Shown: in pieces, positions 25,443 through 33,406 of the stretch
Position numbering within the stretch: position 1 is the first letter of the stretch
How the letters are laid out: the number at the start of each line of letters is the position of its first letter
Source: Lancefieldella parvula_C
GTDB lineage: Bacteria > Actinomycetota > Coriobacteriia > Coriobacteriales > Atopobiaceae
Direction of reading: 5' to 3'
DNA length: 42,070 nt
NCBI RefSeq assembly: GCF_000758945.1
Contig: NZ_JRND01000026.1
Location: forward strand, 1 to 42,070
Notes under the pieces: generated by a model
Databases searched by the model: none
Told to the model about the DNA's origin: nothing
Seen by the model: only the letters and a program-made list of their open reading frames with translations
Program-made: the position numbers and the translations under genes

Positions 25443-26081
25443 ATGTACGATATTGATCCAAAGCAGACCACCGTAAAGTCAGAAAATAAGAAATCAAAGC
25501 TTGAGCGCATGAGCGCTGGTGAGTGGTGTGGTGGCTCTGATGAGGAGCAGAGTGCTGCGTTTTGGCGCGCTAAGGATCTTGCCTGGGAGTTCAATCAGAC
25601 CCGCCCAAGTGATAAAGAAAAGTGCCGTCAGATTTTGAGCGAACTTCTCGGTGAACTAGGAGAGGGAAGCGCTGCAGTTTCTCCTTTTAATGTTGACTAT
25701 GGCTTCAATATCAAGATTGGCCCACATAGCTTTATCAACCATGGTGCATACTTGATGGATTGTGCGCCTATCACTTTTGGTGCCCATAGTTTTGTGGGCC
25801 CTCAGTTTAAGGCGTACACCGTTCAACACCCTCTAGATGCTGAGGAGAGAAATGCTTGGTATGAGCGAGCATTGCCTATCACAGTGGGAGATAACTGCTG
25901 GTTTGGCGGAAATGTGACGGTGCTTCCCGGTGTAACTATCGGAGATAACTGTGTAATTGGTGCTAATAGTCTGGTTACTAAAGATATTCCAGACAATTCT
26001 CTTGTTGTTGGATCTCCAGCAAAAGTTGTACGTCAAATTACTGAGGCGGATAAGCTGGGACTTAAGGAGCTTTTGGGTTAG
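25443..26081 (+). CDS. Sugar O-acetyltransferase (maltose/galactoside acetyltransferase-like)
   Basis: A 212-residue acetyl-CoA-dependent acetyltransferase with the Maa/LacA layout: a helical N-terminal cap (about 18-70, with the MSAGEWCGG entry typical of Maac domains) and a left-handed beta-helix of hexapeptide repeats (about 75-195). The active-site region QHPLDAEER holds the catalytic histidine (about 129), and the closing NVTVLPGVTIGDNCVIGA and VVGSPAKVVR motifs are typical. The protein probably works as a trimer that acetylates non-metabolisable or excess sugars. The ATG follows AAGGAG. An N-terminal extension of about 15 residues precedes the conserved part. Convincing as a family call, substrate unknown. 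Confidence 0.92.
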   Translation: MYDIDPKQTTVKSENKKSKLERMSAGEWCGGSDEEQSAAFWRAKDLAWEFNQTRPSDKEKCRQILSELLGELGEGSAAVSPFNVDYGFNIKIGPHSFINHGAYLMDCAPITFGAHSFVGPQFKAYTVQHPLDAEERNAWYERALPITVGDNCWFGGNVTVLPGVTIGDNCVIGANSLVTKDIPDNSLVVGSPAKVVRQITEADKLGLKELLG

Positions 26082-26164
26082 TTTTGTTGGGCAGGCGCAC
26101 GCGGCTTTAGGGGATTGTTTAACTATTTATTTGATGTTAGAGACGACCGCGCTATAATAATTGT

Positions 26165-26255
26165 AACGGGGAGCTGGGAAATGGCCCGGCTGAGAGGCAG
26201 CACCGTATGTTGCGACCCATTAACCTGATCTGGGTAATGCCAGCGTAGGGAGCCA
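26165..26255 (+). ncRNA. TPP riboswitch (THI element)
   Basis: All conserved blocks are present in order: GGGGAGC opening P1, GGCTGAGAGG in the pyrimidine-sensing helix, GACCC, then ACCTGATCTGGGTAATGCC and CAGCGTAGGGA of the pyrophosphate-sensing arm. It lies 35 nt upstream of a ThiX-like permease, which it must control, so the transporter should be repressed when thiamin pyrophosphate is plentiful. The short expression platform contains a Shine-Dalgarno-sequestering hairpin, pointing to translational control. Confidence 0.97.
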
Positions 26256-26257
26256 AT

Positions 26258-26287
26258 GCCGTCCTTACGCACTACAAGAAGGAGGGC
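26258..26287 (+). promoter_or_regulatory. Shine-Dalgarno sequestering hairpin of the TPP riboswitch
   Basis: GCCGTCCTT (26258-26266) can pair with AAGGAGGGC (26279-26287), which is the ribosome-binding site of the following ATG at 26290, with a single G-G mismatch and a 12-nt loop. No T-run follows, so this is a translational rather than a transcriptional off-switch. The exchange with the P1 strand is inferred. Confidence 0.7.
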
Positions 26288-26289
26288 AT

Positions 26290-27063
26290 ATGAAAAAACT
26301 TTCTCAGTTTACACTGCAAGCCATATCCCTTGCTTCTTTTCTTGCGCTTTGGCAGCTTGTCATTGTTGTAGGAATTATCCCAAATTATCTTGTGCCAACT
26401 CCTGTTCAGGTTGTATTTGCGCTGGTCAAAGACTTTCAGCTTCTTATGACGCATACCGGAATTACGCTTTTAGAATCCCTTGTTGGCCTGGCCATTGGAG
26501 TTTTTATTGGCTTTGCGCTTGCGGTTCTTATGGACTTCTTCAAAACGCTGGACAAGCTGCTTTCTCCACTTGTAACTATCTCACAAACTATTCCTATTGT
26601 GACCATTGCGCCGCTTTTGGTGCTTTGGTTGGGCTATGGCCTCTTGCCCAAGATTGTTCTTGTGGCTATTTCAACGTTTTTCCCTATTACCGTGGCGCTG
26701 AACTCGGCATTTAAATCGATTGACCCCGATATGGTTGATCTAATGACCACCATGGGAGCTAGTCGTTGGCAGATTTTCTGGCACGTCAAATTGGCCGCCG
26801 CTGCACCACAGTTTTTCTCGGGACTCAAAATGAGCGTGACCTACGCCGTAATTGGCGCAGTAATTGCAGAGTGGCTGGGAGGCGACGCTGGACTGGGCGT
26901 CTATATGACACGCGTCAGAAAAGCATTTGCGTACGACAGGATGTTTGCAGCAATCGTGGTGGTTTCTGCATTGTCACTGGTGTTGATGAAGCTCGTAGAA
27001 CTTGTCCAAAAGCGAGCGCTACCTTGGGATACCTCTCAGAAAACCAAGGAATCCGCGCGGTAA
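26290..27063 (+). CDS. ABC transporter permease, ThiX-like (thiamin precursor uptake)
   Basis: A 257-residue inner-membrane permease of the TauC/SsuC/ThiX type with about six helices. The EAA loop is visible as TTMGASRWQIFWHVKLAAA (about 153-172), where the ATPase docks. It directly follows a TPP riboswitch, and is followed by an NMT1/THI5-type binding protein and an ATPase. Together these form a ThiXYZ-like importer of hydroxymethylpyrimidine or formylaminopyrimidine salvage compounds. The symbol is withheld because ThiX in some species names a distinct protein. The ATG has a strong AAGGAGGG that the riboswitch can mask. Confidence 0.92.
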   Translation: MKKLSQFTLQAISLASFLALWQLVIVVGIIPNYLVPTPVQVVFALVKDFQLLMTHTGITLLESLVGLAIGVFIGFALAVLMDFFKTLDKLLSPLVTISQTIPIVTIAPLLVLWLGYGLLPKIVLVAISTFFPITVALNSAFKSIDPDMVDLMTTMGASRWQIFWHVKLAAAAPQFFSGLKMSVTYAVIGAVIAEWLGGDAGLGVYMTRVRKAFAYDRMFAAIVVVSALSLVLMKLVELVQKRALPWDTSQKTKESAR

Positions 27064-27099
27064 CTTTGATGGAACTCAAAGAAAGAAGTGATTACACGC

Positions 27100-28152
27100 A
27101 TGAACGCATTTAATCGCAAGGGTATAACAAGAAAAGGCTTTCTAACTGCAATGGGTTTCTCGACAGCAGGACTTTGCGCAGGTTGCTCGCTTGAACAGCC
27201 GTCTGCTCCATCCAACGCAAACAAGGGTGCTGGGCAGAATTCCGGCGGTACCACAGAGATTACGTTTGCCCTGGACTATACCCCCAACACCAACCACACC
27301 GGCATTTATGTAGCTCAGGAAAAGGGCTACTTTAACGAGGCTGGCCTCAAAGTAACCATTCAGCAACCACCTGCTGACGGTGCGGACGCGCTGATTGGTG
27401 CTGGTGGTGCTCAGATGGGCGTTACCTACCAGGACTATATTGCTAACAGCCTCTCGTCATCTAATCCTCTGCCGTATACTGCGGTGGCTGCTATCATTCA
27501 GCACAATCTTTCAGGCATTATGAGCCGTGAAGAAGATCACATTGTTCGTCCGCGTGACCTTAATGATCGTACTTACGCAACGTGGAATCTCCCTGTTGAG
27601 CAGGCTACTATCAGGTCAGTTATGGAGTCTGATGGAGGAGATCCCTCCACGCTTAAAATGGTACCTTATGAGGTAGATGATGAGGTATCTGGACTAAAAG
27701 CAAAGATGTTTGATGCTGTTTGGGTGTATGAGCAGTGGGCTGTTCAAAACGCTCGTGTTCAGAACTTTGCGTACAACTACTTTGCGTTTGCAGCTATTGA
27801 TCAGAATTTTGACTACTACACGCCAGTTATCGCAGTAAATGATGGCTTTGCAAAAGAGAATCCAGACGCTGTTAAGGCCTTCTTAAGCGCTACCAGAAAA
27901 GGTTATGAGTTCTGCGTTTCTAACCCTGATGAAGCGGCAGAAATTCTACTCAAAGCTGTTCCAGAACTTGACGCTGACCTGGTTAAAGCTTCTCAGAAGT
28001 TCTTGGCTGCCAAATACATTGACGACGCCGAGAAGTGGGGAGTTATTGACTCTGCTCGCTGGCAGCGATTCTACACCTGGCTCAATAACCAGCAGCTGCT
28101 AGAGAATAAGATTGACCCATCCGCAGGATTTACTAGTGAGTACCTTGGATAA
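27100..28152 (+). CDS. NMT1/THI5-like substrate-binding lipoprotein, ThiY-like
   Basis: A 350-residue extracytoplasmic binding protein of the NMT1/THI5 family, which binds pyrimidine precursors of thiamin. The N-terminus carries a Tat-like ITRKGFLT motif, a hydrophobic segment and a lipobox-like LCAGC, so it is probably a membrane-anchored lipoprotein; cysteine at the -3 position is atypical. The core begins ITFALDYTPNTNHTGIYVAQEKGYF, the family signature, which is broken here by nothing. A GTG four codons earlier (27088) is an alternative start; neither has a strong ribosome-binding site. It lies between the permease and ATPase genes, overlapping the ATPase gene by 17 nt. Confidence 0.92.
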   Translation: MNAFNRKGITRKGFLTAMGFSTAGLCAGCSLEQPSAPSNANKGAGQNSGGTTEITFALDYTPNTNHTGIYVAQEKGYFNEAGLKVTIQQPPADGADALIGAGGAQMGVTYQDYIANSLSSSNPLPYTAVAAIIQHNLSGIMSREEDHIVRPRDLNDRTYATWNLPVEQATIRSVMESDGGDPSTLKMVPYEVDDEVSGLKAKMFDAVWVYEQWAVQNARVQNFAYNYFAFAAIDQNFDYYTPVIAVNDGFAKENPDAVKAFLSATRKGYEFCVSNPDEAAEILLKAVPELDADLVKASQKFLAAKYIDDAEKWGVIDSARWQRFYTWLNNQQLLENKIDPSAGFTSEYLG

Positions 28153-29044
28153 GAAGCTTATTGACATAACAGAAGGTGCTGCTATGGACGCTTCTGGCGA
28201 GAAAAGCCTAGGAGCTGCACCTGCATGCGAGACGCAACAGGACGCGCCAGCGCTTGAAGCACGCCACCTTACGCTGGTTTGGGGAAACGGCCAGGTAGTT
28301 GCTCAGGATATCTCGATTGAGCTGCAACCTGGCACCATTACCTGCTTGGTTGGTCGCTCGGGCTGTGGCAAGACAACACTGCTCCACGCACTTGCGGGAC
28401 TTCTGCAGCCACAGGAGGGCAGGGTGCTGCTGCATGGCTCTGACGTCACGGGACATCCGGGACACATCGGCTACATGCTCCAGAAGGATCTGCTTATCCC
28501 AAGCAAGCGCATCATCGACAACGTAGCGCTTCCGCTTGAGCTGAAGGGCGTCTCGCGCTCTGAGGCACGCGCACGGGCCCAGGAGATGCTGGAACGCGGT
28601 GGACTTGAGCGCGTGGCACAAAGCTGGCCTCACGAGCTCTCAGGCGGCATGAGACAGCGCGTTGCGTTCCTGCGCACGGCACTCATTGGCTCAGACATCA
28701 TGCTGTTGGACGAGCCCTTCTCGGCACTAGATGCTCTCACACGGCGAGAAATGCGTGCGTGGCTCATGTCTTCCGTGAAGGAGTTTGGCCTCTCCGTACT
28801 GGTGATCACGCACGACGTTGATGAGGCGGTTGCCATGGCTTCGCGCATTTATGTAATGGCGGGCAGTCCCGCGCAGGGCGTGGTAACCAAGATTGTGGGC
28901 GTTGTTGAGCCGCAGGGCTGCGCTGATACAGTGTCGGAGGCAGGCTCTGGCAAAGACGCTGGTCAAGGTGCTGACCTAGCATCATTTGATTTGAGCGAAG
29001 AGTTTTTGGCTGCCAAGCGAGAAGTGCTTTCGTTGCTGGGATAG
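28136..29044 (+). CDS. ABC transporter ATPase, ThiZ-like
   Basis: A 302-residue ATPase of the nitrate/sulfonate/taurine (SsuB/TauB) type. Walker A GRSGCGKTT, Q-loop MLQKDLL, signature LSGGMRQR, Walker B IMLLDEP and the H-loop TH are all present. An N-terminal extension of about 40 residues and a C-terminal extension of about 50 residues rich in Gly/Ala/Ser flank the core. The GTG start at 28136 is preferred because AGGA lies seven bases upstream, inside the end of the binding-protein gene; an upstream TTG at 28112 is possible. Base composition is visibly more GC-rich here than in the two preceding genes. It powers the ThiXYZ-like importer. Confidence 0.92.
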   Translation: MSTLDKKLIDITEGAAMDASGEKSLGAAPACETQQDAPALEARHLTLVWGNGQVVAQDISIELQPGTITCLVGRSGCGKTTLLHALAGLLQPQEGRVLLHGSDVTGHPGHIGYMLQKDLLIPSKRIIDNVALPLELKGVSRSEARARAQEMLERGGLERVAQSWPHELSGGMRQRVAFLRTALIGSDIMLLDEPFSALDALTRREMRAWLMSSVKEFGLSVLVITHDVDEAVAMASRIYVMAGSPAQGVVTKIVGVVEPQGCADTVSEAGSGKDAGQGADLASFDLSEEFLAAKREVLSLLG

Positions 29045-29069
29045 TTGCCTGGATGCGTTGCTGCGGGTG

Positions 29070-29114
29070 TGCGGGTTTCTCGCCTCGTGGTCTTTAGCTG
29101 CGGGTTTCTCGCCT
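29070..29114. repeat. 16-bp direct repeat carrying the TTCTCGCC octamer
   Basis: TGCGGGTTTCTCGCCT occurs at 29070-29085 and again, identically, at 29099-29114, a 29-bp period, between the ThiZ-like gene and the terminator. Each copy contains the octamer that recurs all over the window. Confidence 0.85.
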
Positions 29115-29130
29115 TGGATTTGATACAGAA

Positions 29131-29163
29131 AAAGACGTGAGAGCTTGTCTCTCACGTCTTTCT
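29131..29163. terminator. Bidirectional intrinsic terminator
   Basis: A 13-bp perfect stem (AAAGACGTGAGAG with its complement) with a CTTGT loop. A-rich and T-rich flanks serve both the thiamin-uptake operon and the convergent aminopeptidase. Confidence 0.92.
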
Positions 29164-29209
29164 TGTTAGCTTGATTTGCGTGCACGTAAAACCTATTTGT
29201 GTAGCTTAA

Positions 29210-30631
29210 TTACTCGCTGAACTCCAGGAATGCACGGTAACCGCGATATGCCTCAAAGATGTCGGCCTTGTTTGCAATCTCCCAAGGTGCGTGCATGGAG
29301 AGAACAGGGACGCCGCAGTCGATGACGTGCATGCCGTATTTTGCCAGCATGTATGCGATAGTTCCGCCGCCACCAGCGTCAACGCGGCCAAGCTCAGCGG
29401 TCTGGAACTGGACGCCAGCGTTGTCCATAATGCGACGAATCAGTGCAACGTACTCGGCATCGGCATCGTTAGAGCCAACCTTGCCGCCGCTACCAGTGAA
29501 CTTGTTAAAAGCAAGACCGTGACCCATGATGGCGGAGTTCTTGATTTCAAAGCTACCAGCAAAGCTTGGGTCATAACCAGCAGAAACGTCGCTAGAGAGC
29601 ATGTAGGAGTTAGCCATGCAGCGGCGCAGAAAAAGTGGAGACTCAAAACCGGCAAGCGCCAGAACCTCTGCCATGATGTTCTCAAAGAAGAGGGAGTTCA
29701 TGCCAGTAGCGCCAACGGAGCCAATCTCTTCCTTGTCGGTCAGGATGGTGACGGAAGTACGTGCAGGAGTGTCGCACTCAAGCTGCGCAATCAGGGAAGG
29801 GTAGGAGCAGCTGCGGTCGTCGTGACCGTAGCCCAAGATCATGGAGCGATCAAAGCCCATGTCACGAGCAGGACCTGCAGGAACAATCTCAAGCTCAGCG
29901 GAGAGAAGGTCTGCTTCCTCAATGCCGTAGAGGTCCTTCAGGATGTTGATGACGTTAGCCTTAACAGCTTCCTTTGGCTCGTCGCCCTCAGCATCGGCGG
30001 GTTTCTCGCCGTTCTGACCCCAAACAAGTGGACGATTACCAACAATAAGGTCGAGCATCTCACCCTCGATGACCTTGGAAGCGGTCTTTCCAAGCTGCTC
30101 AGCGCTCAAGTGGATGAGAAGGTCGGAAATGCAGAAAACAGGATCGGTTGGGTCCTCACCAACGCATACGTTTACGACGCTACCGTCTTTAAGTGCAAGA
30201 ACGCCGTGAATTGCCAGGGGAATGGTGACCCACTGGTACTTCTTGACGCCGCCGTAGTAGTGGGTGTCAAAGGTGGCCAGCTCGTTGCGCTCCTCAAGAG
30301 GGTTCTGCTTGACGTCCAGGCGAGGGGAGTCGATGTGAGCTCCAAGGATGTTTAGGCCCTCTTCCAGGGACTTGGTTCCAATCTGGACAAAGATGACGGA
30401 CTTGCCGCGAATGTCTGCATAGACTTTATCGCCAGCCTTGAGGGTTTTACCTGCAGCGATGGCGTCAGAAAGCTTAACGTAACCTGCTGCTTCGGCAAGC
30501 TTGATAGCGCTTGCGGCGCACTCGCGCTCAGTCTTGTTCTCGGAGATAAACTTTCTGTAGCCCTCGGTAAACGACTGGAGTTTGTCCAGGTCTTCCGAGG
30601 TGTACTTTTTCCATGCGTTTGTGGTTTCCAT
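29210..30631 (-). CDS. M18 family aminopeptidase
   Basis: A 473-residue cytosolic dizinc aminopeptidase of the M18 family (aspartyl/lysyl aminopeptidase type), which forms large tetrahedral dodecamers and trims acidic or other N-terminal residues from peptides. Metal-site motifs: GAHIDSPRLD near residue 100, TDKEEIGS (catalytic Glu pair) at about 310, the GHDDRS segment, and SMHAPWEI near the C-terminus. The dimerising loop seen as GHGLAFNK is also present. The second of two nearby ATGs is used because AAAGGA sits five bases before it; the first ATG (30637) overlaps that site. It is followed by a bidirectional terminator and preceded by the Ser-rich protein gene on the same strand. Confidence 0.94.
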   Translation of the reverse strand: METTNAWKKYTSEDLDKLQSFTEGYRKFISENKTERECAASAIKLAEAAGYVKLSDAIAAGKTLKAGDKVYADIRGKSVIFVQIGTKSLEEGLNILGAHIDSPRLDVKQNPLEERNELATFDTHYYGGVKKYQWVTIPLAIHGVLALKDGSVVNVCVGEDPTDPVFCISDLLIHLSAEQLGKTASKVIEGEMLDLIVGNRPLVWGQNGEKPADAEGDEPKEAVKANVINILKDLYGIEEADLLSAELEIVPAGPARDMGFDRSMILGYGHDDRSCSYPSLIAQLECDTPARTSVTILTDKEEIGSVGATGMNSLFFENIMAEVLALAGFESPLFLRRCMANSYMLSSDVSAGYDPSFAGSFEIKNSAIMGHGLAFNKFTGSGGKVGSNDADAEYVALIRRIMDNAGVQFQTAELGRVDAGGGGTIAYMLAKYGMHVIDCGVPVLSMHAPWEIANKADIFEAYRGYRAFLEFSE

Positions 30632-30713
30632 ACCCATCCTTTCTGCAGCAAGCTCTGTGTGAGCTGCTGTTTGTTGTTGCTGTTAGTTGCGCCGACCGTG
30701 ATGAGACCGCGAC

Positions 30714-31655
30714 TTAGTTGCCACCATTGGAGCTGTTTGAGCCAGAACCACTGGATCCGCTGCCAGAACTATTGCTAGAGCCAGAGTTCTGATTGGAACC
30801 AGAATTGCTGTTTGAGCTGCCCGTTCCAGAGTTGTTGCTGGAAGAATTACTCTCAGACGAGCTGCTTGAGCTGCTAGAGTCGCTGGTCTTTTCCGAACTA
30901 GACGAGCTGTCGGAGCTGGTGGTCTCTGATTTCTTGGAGTCAGTGCTCTCCGAAGAGGAATCCTTGGAATCAGTGGACTTGCTTGACTCGTCGGTCTTCT
31001 CGCTAGAAGAGCTGGAATCGTCTTTCTTATCCGTCGAATTGCTGGTATTCGTAGTTTTTTCCGTCACAACTGGGGTTGTGCTGACCTTAGGTCCCAAGCC
31101 AGATCCGTCGGTGATATAGCTGAGGAACATTGCATAAAGAATGACGGCAGAAATGGTAAAGATAATTGAAATAATGGTCACGATAGTCAGCGCTCTTACG
31201 CGCTTGCGAGACAGTGTTGGTGTGCGATTTACCTGCGACGACTGCCCTGTACCAGAGTCAGCGTTGGGATAATAATCGCGAGAAGGTGCATATTGTGCTC
31301 GAGGCATATATTGTGTGCCTTCAAGCGTTGTTTGGCTGCTGTTTGGATATGCCTGCTGGTTATATTCATCATTGTCGCTAGCGCGGAACTTATGCGTGGA
31401 GCGCCTGATAACGTTCTGGTAAATCTGCGAAGCAAGCGCCGAGGCGGCGGCACCGACGGCCACACCGATAATCGAGCCTGCAATACCAATCTGGTTTGAC
31501 AGTACAAACGCAGTCACCGCAGCAAGCGATGTTGCCAAAATTTGGGTAATTGAGACGTCCTTAAGAAGGCTGGGCTTCTCGTTTGTTGCCTCATCTGTAG
31601 GCTGAGCAGGCGAAGCTAATCGAGTTTTGTCTGCATCAAAGTGCTTATAGCTCAC
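30714..31655 (-). CDS. Membrane protein with a long Ser/Asp/Gly-rich outer tail
   Basis: A 313-residue protein of unknown function. After a polar N-terminus come two closely spaced hydrophobic segments (about 38-57 and 58-77), a polar Tyr/Gln/Asn-rich stretch (about 88-148), another helix (about 156-178) preceded by basic residues, and a 120-residue tail composed largely of Ser with Asp, Glu, Lys and Thr that turns Ser/Gly/Asn-rich at the end. The first segment resembles glycine-zipper membrane sequences (GIAGSIIGVAVGAAAS). By the positive-inside rule the tail should be outside and could be a flexible stalk or glycosylation target. No sorting signal. GTG start preceded by AAAGGAG. Its coding repeats could vary in length between strains. 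Confidence 0.82.
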   Translation of the reverse strand: MSYKHFDADKTRLASPAQPTDEATNEKPSLLKDVSITQILATSLAAVTAFVLSNQIGIAGSIIGVAVGAAASALASQIYQNVIRRSTHKFRASDNDEYNQQAYPNSSQTTLEGTQYMPRAQYAPSRDYYPNADSGTGQSSQVNRTPTLSRKRVRALTIVTIISIIFTISAVILYAMFLSYITDGSGLGPKVSTTPVVTEKTTNTSNSTDKKDDSSSSSEKTDESSKSTDSKDSSSESTDSKKSETTSSDSSSSSEKTSDSSSSSSSSESNSSSNNSGTGSSNSNSGSNQNSGSSNSSGSGSSGSGSNSSNGGN

Positions 31656-31920
31656 AAGATGCTCCTTTCTTCGAACTGATAGCCTACCTCATTTTTGTGA
31701 AGATGTAATGTTTCGTCGCTAAATCGCAACATCAGAGGGCATTAAGTTTCATCCAACATACAACTTCAGTGTCGGAAATGGCGAGAAGTTCTGTGAGTAA
31801 CTAAGCGATTTTCTTATGCGCGTGTTTCTCGCCATGTATTTGTTAAAAACGACCGTATCAAAGGTGATGAAACAAGGTATCATTTATATGTATCAGTTTT
31901 CCGTCAAACGGAGGTTTAGC

Positions 31921-32793
31921 ATGCTTGTAAGCGCAAAAGCCATGCTCCAGAGTGCCGAGAAGGGCCACTATGGCATCGGCGCATTCAACGAGAACAACCT
32001 TGAGTGGACCGCAGCAATCCTTGATGCAGCAGAAGAGCTTCAGTCTCCTGTCATCATCCAGTGCACCAGCGGTGCAGCAAAGTGGCAGGTAAGCTACCGC
32101 GTTGTTGCAGACATGGTTCGTCGTCTTGTTGAGGACAAGAACATCACCGTTCCAGTTGCTCTTCACCTTGACCACGGTTCATATGAGGATGCATTCAAGT
32201 GCATCGAGGCTGGATTTACTTCCATTATGTACGATGGTTCTCACGAGCCTGATTTTGAGACCAACCTTAAGCGCACCGAAGAGGTCGTAAAGGCAGCTCA
32301 CGCAAAGGGCATTTCTGTTGAGGCTGAGGTCGGCGGCATCGGCGGTACCGAGGACGGCGTAACCGCTAAGGGCGAGCTTGCTGATCCTGAGCAGTGCGCA
32401 AAGATTGCTGACCTGGGCGTTGACTTCCTTGCATGCGGCATCGGCAACATTCACGGTATCTACCCAGCTAACTGGGAGGGTCTCTCCTTCGATCAGCTCA
32501 AGGCTATCAAGGAGCGCGTTGGCGATCTTCCACTTGTTCTCCACGGTGGTACCGGTATTCCTGTAGAGCAGGTTCAGAAGGCTATCTCTATGGGCATCTC
32601 CAAGATCAACGTCAACACCGATCTTCAGCTTGTCTTTGCTGAGGCAACCAAGAAGTACGTTGAGGCTGGCCTTGTTGACAACGGCAAGGGCTACGATCCT
32701 CGTAAGCTTCTGAAGCCTGGTCGCGAGGCAATTGTCGAGCGCACCAAGGAGCTCATCCGCGAGTTTGGTTCCGACGGTAAGGCTTGGAACTAA
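31921..32793 (+). CDS. fba: Class II fructose-bisphosphate aldolase
   Basis: A 290-residue zinc-dependent aldolase that cleaves fructose 1,6-bisphosphate into DHAP and glyceraldehyde 3-phosphate in glycolysis. Zinc and catalytic motifs: LHLDHG (catalytic Asp 84, zinc His 85), GIGNIHG (zinc His), LHGGTGI and NVNTDL for phosphate binding. It belongs to the type B/GatY-like group by length, so tagatose-bisphosphate activity cannot be excluded. The start at 31921 has GGAGG six bases upstream; an in-frame start at 31816 has no such site. Codon use is strongly biased to C-ending and preferred codons, as expected for a highly expressed gene. It ends at a very strong terminator. Confidence 0.95.
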   Translation: MLVSAKAMLQSAEKGHYGIGAFNENNLEWTAAILDAAEELQSPVIIQCTSGAAKWQVSYRVVADMVRRLVEDKNITVPVALHLDHGSYEDAFKCIEAGFTSIMYDGSHEPDFETNLKRTEEVVKAAHAKGISVEAEVGGIGGTEDGVTAKGELADPEQCAKIADLGVDFLACGIGNIHGIYPANWEGLSFDQLKAIKERVGDLPLVLHGGTGIPVEQVQKAISMGISKINVNTDLQLVFAEATKKYVEAGLVDNGKGYDPRKLLKPGREAIVERTKELIREFGSDGKAWN

Positions 32794-32871
32794 CCTGCGG
32801 CATATGCTGGGCGCGCGGGCGTTGGCACGTTGATGCGATGATGCGACGCACGCTCGCAGCTAGTTAAAGCG

Positions 32872-32905
32872 ACGGACCTGGATTTTCTCCAGGTCCGTTT
32901 TTTTT
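32872..32905 (+). terminator. Strong intrinsic terminator of fba
   Basis: A 10-bp GC-rich stem (ACGGACCTGG with CCAGGTCCGT) with a 7-nt loop and eight consecutive T residues. Between here and the repeat arm at 33026 I see no gene, only a TCTCGCGAGA palindrome at 32949-32958. Confidence 0.95.
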
Positions 32906-33025
32906 GTTTGGGCTGGCATGTGCGAAAGACATGCGTCTAGTACGTTCTTCTCGCGAGATGCGGGTGCGATAGGTGTGCAAGACGCGCTTGAAGCGCTGGA
33001 TGATCAAAAAGATGGGTAATCACGT

Positions 33026-33145
33026 GCCTGAAAAGTGAAAAGATTCGGTATATTTTGCCTAAACTTGGCAAAGAATCTGTGGATTTGCCTGATTTTGTCA
33101 AAGATTCTGTGGCCATTTTACAGATTCTTTTAACTTTTTAGGCAA
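33026..33145. repeat. Left inverted arm (120 bp) of the accessory island, four ~30-bp units
   Basis: This arm aligns without gaps to the reverse complement of 34451-34570: 95 of 120 positions identical by hand count. It holds three direct copies and one inverted copy of a unit with the pattern GCCT-N8-CAAAGAATCTGT. The unit starts are at 33026, 33056 and 33087, and the inverted unit ends with AGGC at 33140-33143. Units three and four can fold into a long imperfect hairpin. Confidence 0.88.
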
Positions 33146-33406
33146 TTTTTGTACAAGGAAAACTGGATCTTCTCGCCTCAGTACATTCGTACAGCAGAAA
33201 TGAAAATTGCGAATTTGGCGCAAATTGAATTTGACCGGAATTTGACCAAGAATACGTCGCAGGGAAGGTCTAACACTGCTAGCTGGACATTTAGTGGCAA
33301 TGATTTTCTGACAAATTTGCCTGACCTGCAGTTTTACAACAAATGTCACTTATCTACAATCAGCGACATAAGTTGCAAGTTTTTCTTAAGAAAATACTAT
33401 GTATTC

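Noticed and set aside
29291..30355. A 354-residue plus-strand frame inside the M18 aminopeptidase gene
   Set aside because: The minus-strand product carries all M18 metal motifs; the opposite frame has no recognisable domain and no ribosome-binding site.
30793..31119. A 108-residue plus-strand frame rich in Leu/Glu opposite the Ser-rich protein
   Set aside because: It is the antisense image of Ser/Asp codon repeats (GAGCTGCTTG-type), has no ribosome-binding site and only reflects the low complexity of the real gene.
32794..33025. A small gene between fba and the left repeat arm
   Set aside because: No frame of useful length with a ribosome-binding site is present; the stretch holds the fba terminator and a short palindrome only.
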